Source of the DNA: Areca catechu
Taxonomy: Eukaryota > Streptophyta > Magnoliopsida > Arecales > Arecaceae
Assembly (NCBI GenBank): GCA_021397845.1
Contig: CM038042.1
Span: forward strand, 34,110,418 to 34,174,417
DNA: 64,000 bases
Direction of reading: 5' to 3'
A program made the translations under genes and the position numbers. Below, in pieces: positions 58,101 through 64,000 of the stretch. The notes under the pieces are model-generated. The model had not been told where the DNA came from. It was given only the letters and a program-made list of their open reading frames with translations, and made no database searches. How positions within the stretch are numbered: position 1 is the first letter of the stretch; the number at the start of each line of letters is the position of its first letter.

Positions 58101-59320
58101 ATCTACTCTGGCTCCTTCGTGAGCCCGGTGCATTCGATCATGAAGTCAGCTAAGACTTGGGCCTTTTGGGAAGACCTCGGTCGATAAGCTATGTCAAACT
58201 CGCGGAAGAGCAGGGACCACTTTGCCAGTCTCTCGAAGGTCTCAGGGTGGCTAAGTATGGCCCTCAGTGGCTGGTCCATCTCGACCGCGATATGGTGTGC
58301 TTGGAAATAGGGCCTGAGACGCTTAGCAGACATTATTAGTACAAAAATGAGTTTCTCAGAGCGAGTATACTAGATCTCCGCATCACGAAGGATTTTGCTG
58401 GTGTAGTACACCAACTTCTTGGATCTATCCTCGTTTGTGCGGATGAGGACCGAGCTGACAGCTCCAGGTGTAACCGTCGAATAGAGTAGGAGCTCCTCCC
58501 CTTCTTCCAGTCTGGAAAGCAGCGGGGAGAAGCCAAGAACTCCTTCAGCCCTCGAAGGCCATCCTGCATTCCTCCATCCAGGTAAAGTCGTGCTTCTTGC
58601 ACAGTGCCTTGAAGAAGGGAAGGCAACGATCGACCGACCTTGAGATGAACCGGCTCAGGACGGCAATACGCCCCGTGAGGTGCTGGACACACTTCATGGA
58701 CGTCAGGTGCTCCATGTCGACGATCGCCTGGACCTTCTTCGGGTTTGCTTCAATGCCCCTTTGGGTGACCATGAAGTCGAGAACTTTCCTGCCGCCACTC
58801 CGAAGACACCCTTCGCCTGGTTCAGCTTCATCTGGTGTTGCCGAAGGTTATAGAAGGCTTCGACGAGGTCGGCAACATGATCTGAGCTCGGCTTGATCAT
58901 GACAAGCATGTCATCCACGTACACCTGCATGTTCCGGCCAATCTGGTCTTTGAAGACCTTATTGACCAGGCGCTGGTACATGGTGCCAGCATTCTTTAGA
59001 CCAAAGGGCATCATCCTGTAGCAGTACGTCCCTTGGTCGGTGATGAAGGTGGTATGCTCCTCATCCTCAGGGTGCATCCGGATCTGATTGTACCCAGAAA
59101 ATCCATCCATGAAGGAGAGCAGCCAGTGTCTCAAAGTGGCATCCACCAGCTGATCGATCTTCGATAGAGGGAAGCTATCCTTCGGGCATGCCTTGTTGAG
59201 GTCGGTGTAATCTACATAAATCCTCCATTTTTCATTATTCTTTTTCACCATTACCACGTTCACCAGCCAGCTCGGATATTGCACCTCTCGAACGAAACCG
59301 GTGACGAGGAGTTTGTCCAC
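58101..59320 (-). pseudogene. Reverse transcriptase and first RNase H of element F
   Basis: A 205-codon frame from 59320 has VKKNNEKWRIYVDYTDLNKA, FSGYNQIRMHPEDEEHT, and the catalytic YVDDMLVM, complete from motif 2 to 5. After a frameshift the frames at 58772-58545 and 58333-58103 add the connection region (GIEANPKKVQAIVDMEHLTS, LTGRIAVLSRFISRS) and RNase H end (RAILSHPETFERLAKWS, FDIAYRPRSSQKAQVLADF). It is the best preserved coding block in the window. Confidence 0.9.
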
Positions 59321-59689
59321 TTCCTTATTGATAGCCGCCTGTCTCTCCGGGGCGAAGCTCCTATTCTTCTAACGAACTAGCCTGTGCTTCGGGTCAATGC
59401 TCAACTTATGAATGATGATGTTGGGGGGAATACCTGGCATATTTGCCACTATCGAGGCGAACACATCTGCATTTGTTTGCAGGAAGTCCAATAGCTGAGC
59501 CCTCTCCTCCTCGGGTAGCTGGGCTCCAATCTGCATCATCTTCGCAGAGTCATCCTCGAGTGGGTAAGAGAGTAAGTGCTCGACCGACCTCCCCTGGGAT
59601 CTTGAGCTCTTTGGTCAAGGTCGTCCACCTTGGGGTCGCCCTCGAGGGCCTTGGCCCTAAGAAGGTTTGGAAATAGTGCTGCACCGACT

Positions 59690-59935
59690 TGGGCGCTCCC
59701 CTCATTTTCCCGACACCGTAAGGAGTTAGGAACTATACAAGTAGCTTCTTGGTGGAGATGACGGTGTCGAGCCGGCTGAGTTCGAGTCGGCCCAGAATCA
59801 TGTTGTAGGCTGAAGGAAGCCTGACAACCGTGAAAGTTATCATAACGGTGCTCTACCAAGGTGGGATCCCGGCAGTGACTAGAAAAGTAACTTCTCCCTC
59901 CACCCTTACAGAATCACCTGTGAAACCAACAAGGG
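59690..59935 (-). pseudogene. Protease end of element F
   Basis: In the frame overlapping 59859-59700 the strand reads PSAYNMILGRLELSRLDTVI, then STKKLLVKFLTPYGVGK-like text with a stop inside. This is the usual closing part of Tat protease (family YNAILGRP). The D-T/S-G active site is not clearly visible upstream. Confidence 0.65.
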
Positions 59936-60185
59936 GTGGTGCAAAGGTTTAAGTTGAGCATGAGAAAGATTCATCTTAGAGAAAGCAATTTAGAAAAGCA
60001 CATTTGTGGAGCTTCCACTATAAACCATGATGTGTTTTACAGGATGCTTTACGATCGTCATCTCGACAACCATGGCATCATTATTTATATTTTTCCCCCC
60101 GTCTTTCCTTTCCTCAAAAGAGAAGTACATTTTCAGAATGCCCTACCCCCGGCCCTCTTGAGCGCACGTCCGACTCCCCAGCATA

Positions 60186-61546
60186 TCATCCATACCGGCT
60201 TCTCGGTAAGGCGGTTGTCAACTGTTGGAACTGGTGGGAGAGCAATGAGCGCCTGGGGTTCTGCTTAAGGCCTGTCCCCCACAAACCTTCTGAGGTAGCC
60301 CCTCTTGATGAGCTTTTCGATTTTCCACTTGAGGTTGCGGCATTCCTCGGTGTCATAGCCGTGGTCACGGTGAAAGTGGCAGTATTTTATTTTGTCATGG
60401 CTAGAGGACAGCTTCATCGAAGGTGGGTGCCTCAGATATTTCTCGCCCTCGATCTCCATGAGGATCTTCATCCTCGGGGCGAGAAGGGGGTATAACTCTC
60501 CGCAAGAATGGGAGCGCCTCTCAGCCTTGGTCCTTGCCAGGAGCTCTGAGCTGGGGGTTCCAGCTTCCGCACCCCAGACGCCTCAGTGGGGGTTGGCTTC
60601 TTTAGTGGCCTCCCGTCGAGCTCCCGCCTCGTACGATCTGTCTCCTCGATGCAGATGTACTTTTGAGCTCGGAGGAGAAGCTGGGAATAGATCTTCGGGG
60701 GCTTCTTGTCAAGCGAGTAGGTCAGGCGGGAGGTCTTAAGCCCTTGCTTCAGAGCCAACATCGCAACCGTTTCCTCAAGATTATAGATCTCCAACACAGT
60801 AGCCTTGAAATGGGCCACGTAGTCCCGCAGTGGCTCACGGTCCTGCTACCTGATAGAGAAGAGGTTGTCTGCCTCTCGTGGCATCTTTTGACAGGCATCG
60901 AAGTGGGCCACGAACTTCTGCCCCAGCTAGGCGAAGGAATTAATACTCTTCGACTCCAAATGGGTGAACCGCACCCTCGCTGCCTTCCAAAGAGTAGCAG
61001 GAAAGGAGATGCAAAGGAGTGCGTCGATGACCCCCTGGACCCTCACGAGGGCTCGGTAGCTTTTCAGGTGGTCCAGGGGGTTGGTGGTCCCATCGTAAGG
61101 ATCCACCTGTGACATACGGAACCGACCTGGGATCGGCTCTTCTTGGGTTTCCTGAGAGAAAGGAGGAGCATCGTAGCCCACTGGCTCACTAGTGTAGCCC
61201 GATAGATTGGCAAACCAGTGGGATAATTCTGCTAGCTTGAGGTCATGCTCCTCCAAGCACTTTTCCGCCATGCGCCTGATGGCTTCATCAGTAGACCCCT
61301 CCACCGAGGGAGACGGAGAAGGTGACATGGGTGCATGGCACCCATGGCAGAGGGTTCTACTTTTTCTACCTCGGTGGGGTTTGGATGCCTCCAGCTCAAG
61401 GTTCGATTAGCAGCTCTCCCTGTCGATAGACCCGGCTCATTATCTTTTCGCCGGAGTTTGGTGGCTACCCCAGCTGTCAGTAATGGCCCACAACTGTGAA
61501 GGCCTTCCTTGGAAGGAACACAGGCTATCGCGAGGTGCTGCGGCAT
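60186..61546 (-). pseudogene. gag of element F
   Basis: The frame at 61328-60927 has EEPIPGRFRMSQVDPYDGTT, NPLDHLKSYRALVRVQGVID and ALLCISFPATLWKAARVRF, the conserved gag core of this lineage. 60818-60468 gives ETVAMLALKQGLKTSRLTYS, and 60471-60265 has YCHFHRDHGYDTEECRNLK, the CHHC-like knuckle typical of Tat gag. Frameshifts separate the pieces. The real start may be at 61546 or further up. Confidence 0.85.
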
Positions 61547-61860
61547 GGGTCGCGGGAGTCCCTGGCTGCTGATGAGTGGCCAAGGACCAATGCTGATGTT
61601 GAAGCTGGCGCACTGCTGTGGTAAGGATCTACATCTATTGGGTGAGTGCAGCTAGCTGGGATTCCAGTGGAGGTGGTTGAGCTGGAGCAGATGGCTCCAC
61701 CTCTAGGTTGTGTGGATTTTCCCGGGAGGGGGAATCCCCCACACGACTGGTGGAGACCTCTCTCGCCCTTGTCATCACCATCCTTCCATCAGACTGCTTG
61801 TAAAGGAGCTTAAAGGAGGATCAAAGATCGCTTCTCGTCCCCCTTCCTGGCATGCCAATC
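61547..61860 (-). other. Leader and probable primer binding site of element F
   Basis: Directly inside the 5' LTR the minus strand reads GATTGGCATGCCAGGAAGGG. TTGGCATGCCAGG or TGGCATGCCAGG would be the PBS. I cannot match it securely to a tRNA. No coding. Confidence 0.45.
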
Positions 61861-63247
61861 TATTGCCACCAAGATCGTCATGGCCTGTAGTTGCTGTCGG
61901 CACCGAAGTGCGCTTCCTCCACTACTTGGCGGTCTTGTGGTTCTAGACTTGCAAAATAGGGATTAGTGACACGGGCTGGGGATTCTAGCGGGAACACTCT
62001 GATAGTCAAGTCAGTGACGATCCAGGGGAACAGATCCTGCTGGCGAGCCTCTCTTGAAGGACTCCACACTATGAGGAGTTAGTAGTGTGAGAGTGGGGTG
62101 CAATTGCGTCAGGAGAATGGTGGCCGAACTAGAGGGATTCTCTATGTGACCTTTCCTCCTTCCCTGGTTTTTTTTTTTTGGTGGTGCCTTGCCCTCTGGT
62201 CGAGCTTGCACTTGTGTTTGTGTTTGCATACCTCCCCCCTTCGAGGGTGTCAAACATTCTTTGTAGCCAAGGTGATCGTTGGGCACCTACCTTGGGACCT
62301 TTGCTGGGTTGGCAGGCACGTGCGATGGTATCCCATGCCGTGGATGGGACGTCTTTCTTGATTCGTGATAAGGGAAGATATCATGTGTTCTGACATTCCT
62401 CCTTGTCGTCCCATTCTGGGAAGCCTGGCAGTGCCTCGATCGGGGGGCTGCCATCCCAGGATTCGAATCTCCTGGTTGACTTCCTCTTCGGGTGGTTTAG
62501 ATGGTTGGTGAAGAGCATGTCACCTTGATCGGAGGGCTCCTCCCCTTTCTGGTGCAAGTGGGAGCCGCGGGCAGTTATTGCAGCCTGGTGGGCGTCCTGC
62601 TGCAATCTTCGTGTGGCTTGTCGGTGTCCTAGGGTGATGGTGATGTCTCTTAGGTCGCCGGTGTCTTTGCTTGAGCTGGAGGCTGAGTAGAGGAGGTAGG
62701 GCTCGATCTGGCAGAGGGCAGAGTGCGACCCCGGCCTAGAGGGCTCGACCTCGGAGAGACTCCATGTGGTGGAGGAGGGCTGAGCTCGACTCCAAACCAC
62801 AGAGCTCGATCTCGAGGGACTCGATCTGGCGGAGGGTAGAGCGCGGCCCTGGCCTAGAGGGCTCGACCTCGAAGAGACTCCATGTGGTGGAGGAGGGCTG
62901 AGCTTGACTCCAAACCATAGGGCTTGATCTCGAGGGGCTCGATCTAGCGAAGGGTAGAGTGCGGCCCAGGCCCAAAGGGCTCAATCTCGAAGAGACTCCA
63001 CGTGGTGGAGGAGGGTTGAGCTCGACTCCGGACCACAGGGCTCGATCATGAGGGGCTCGATCTGGGGGATGCCACTCGATCCGGCCTAAGCATCCCGGGC
63101 TGATGGGCCCGACATGGCAGAGGGCGAAGCTCAGCTTCGGTGGGCAGCCCCGTTACCTTGAGGGAGCTCAGCCCGGCAAAGGAGCCCGAGTAGAGTATCT
63201 AACATGGCATCTGATAGCTACTCCACGTCAGCGATCATGCCATATCA
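61861..63247 (-). repeat. 5' LTR of element F
   Basis: 1387 bp, same termini as the 3' LTR and the same three 118-bp repeats (62704-63057). It is followed by AAATC. Visible substitutions and small indels against the 3' LTR show an older insertion. Confidence 0.9.
62704..63057. repeat. 118-bp tandem repeat, three copies, in 5' LTR of F
   Basis: Units begin at 62704, 62822 and 62940 with GATCTGGCRGAGGGYAGAG-like starts, parallel to the 3' LTR. Confidence 0.88.
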
Positions 63248-64000
63248 AAATCCATGCTAGCATGACTTAATCTACAATGCTATAACCAAATAGTCTTATT
63301 GAAGTTGGTATCTATTGCAACTATACATTGGCCATTCTTCATAGAAAGATCATCTAAATCACTAGAAATATATTGCCAAGTTTATATCCAATGAACATGT
63401 TACCATTGTCATTGGGACTAGAAACAATTCATATTGATGATTCAAAAATAACTTAAAAACCTTTATCACAAAGTTGACTAATACTAAGCAAATTATACTT
63501 TAAACCATTACTAACAACATATTTTCAATAGATAGAAGGAGTGGTACAAACATTACCCATTCCAATAATGTGTCCTTTGCTATTATTGCCAAAGGTTGTC
63601 ACTTCTCTTTCCTTAGTTTCAAGGGTAACAAATTATGATCGATTACTTGTCATGTGCCTTAAATAACTACTATCAAGATATCATTTTCTTTTCCTTTCTC
63701 GGGTTGCGAGATACATCCACAAAAGAAAACTAAGTTGTAATTGTAGGTATCCAACTTTTTTAGATCATTTTGTATTAGTCATGATGGTTCCTTTTGAAAC
63801 CCACACCTTCTTAACTTTGTTTTTGTTTATTTTCTGATTTCACATATATAAGCTTTGTATCCTACATTTTTATAACAAAAAACAAATAACAGTCGAAGAG
63901 GGATTAGGTAAGGCTTTTATAAAAAAATGTTTTTAGAAATATTTATTTCTTTTGAGCATTGAACCTAGACTAGCTTTGTTGAAAATGGCCTTTTGATTGC
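63248..64000 (-). pseudogene. Protease and GAG pre-integrase part of element D
   Basis: Minus strand from the window edge: VWVSKGTIMTNTK, a protease block where LDSSYLRHMTSN replaces the family LDSGCSRHMTG (G lost), then TFGNNSKGHIIGMGNV, GLKYNLLSISQLCDKGF, DLDDLSMKNGQC and HCRLSHASMD next to element F. It joins in frame with the integrase piece at 50696. Gag and the 5' LTR of D lie to the right of the window. Confidence 0.85.

Larger units (their letters stand above)
50697..63247 (-). mobile_element. Element F: Tat-type Ty3/gypsy element, 12.5 kb
   Basis: LTRs at 61861-63247 (5') and 50697-52081 (3'), exact AAATC duplication outside. Minus-strand order is gag, protease, RT, RNase H, second RNase H, integrase, tandem repeat array, antisense gene, polypurine tract and 3' LTR. 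The second, archaeal-like RNase H and the antisense ORF between pol and 3' LTR are known marks of the Tat branch. G+C is clearly higher than in the neighbours. It is inserted in D's integrase. All genes are broken. Confidence 0.92.

Noticed and set aside
1..64000. tRNA, rRNA, CRISPR, riboswitch, operon or bacterial features
   Set aside because: Nothing of that kind is visible. tRNA-like matches are only the 12-base primer sites of the retroelements, and the organism is clearly a plant.

Overview
This window looks like repeat-rich nuclear DNA of a flowering plant, most likely a monocot with a large genome. A palm is a guess from the style of the retroelement proteins, and nothing in the window proves it. 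I find no intact host gene, tRNA, rRNA or CRISPR array. Nearly all of it is decayed LTR retrotransposons inserted into one another, plus a broken CACTA-type DNA transposon. Every retroelement reading frame carries stops or frameshifts.

Left part (1-19374). A minus-strand Ty3/gypsy chromovirus (element A: LTR 2850-4400, PBS, gag-like remnant, integrase end with chromodomain running off the left edge) sits inside the integrase end of a second minus-strand gypsy element (B: 4401-11129, with integrase, RT, protease, gag, PBS and 5' LTR). B in turn interrupts the 5' LTR of a plus-strand Ty1/copia element (C: 11130-19369) whose 3' LTR is about 2.56 kb. The missing ends of A, B and C should lie left of the window.

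Middle part (19370-28096). A fragment of a minus-strand copia-type LTR is followed by remains of an En/Spm (CACTA) transposon: a TNP2-like transposase with transposase-associated and DUF4216-like regions, minus strand, 23659-27217. A solo LTR (21147-23557) with target duplication GACAT appears to be inserted in its tail. The 3' noncoding tail of element D abuts the transposon near 27640.

Right part (27640-64000). One minus-strand SIRE-like copia element (D) is the host for four later insertions. E (28097-38822, plus strand) is a full-length SIRE-like element with duplication ACAAT. H (39177-45058, minus strand) is a SIRE-like element lacking pol, with near-duplication GTGAG/ATGAG. S (47566-48908) is a solo LTR with duplication CTTAA. 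F (50697-63247, minus strand) is a 12.5 kb Tat-type gypsy element with duplication AAATC. With these removed, D reads in minus-strand order: protease, GAG pre-integrase and integrase (63248-64000, then 50696 down), RT, RNase H, envelope-like ORF (46250-45059, then 39176-38828) and a 3' tail (28096-27640).

The most interesting signals are small: serial hairpins and diverging GAGCCGACTC-type motif arrays in SIRE-like LTRs, a possible internal promoter upstream of E's envelope-like ORF that reuses the same motif, an intron-bearing antisense gene inside F, and a 28/56/84-bp tandem array next to it.
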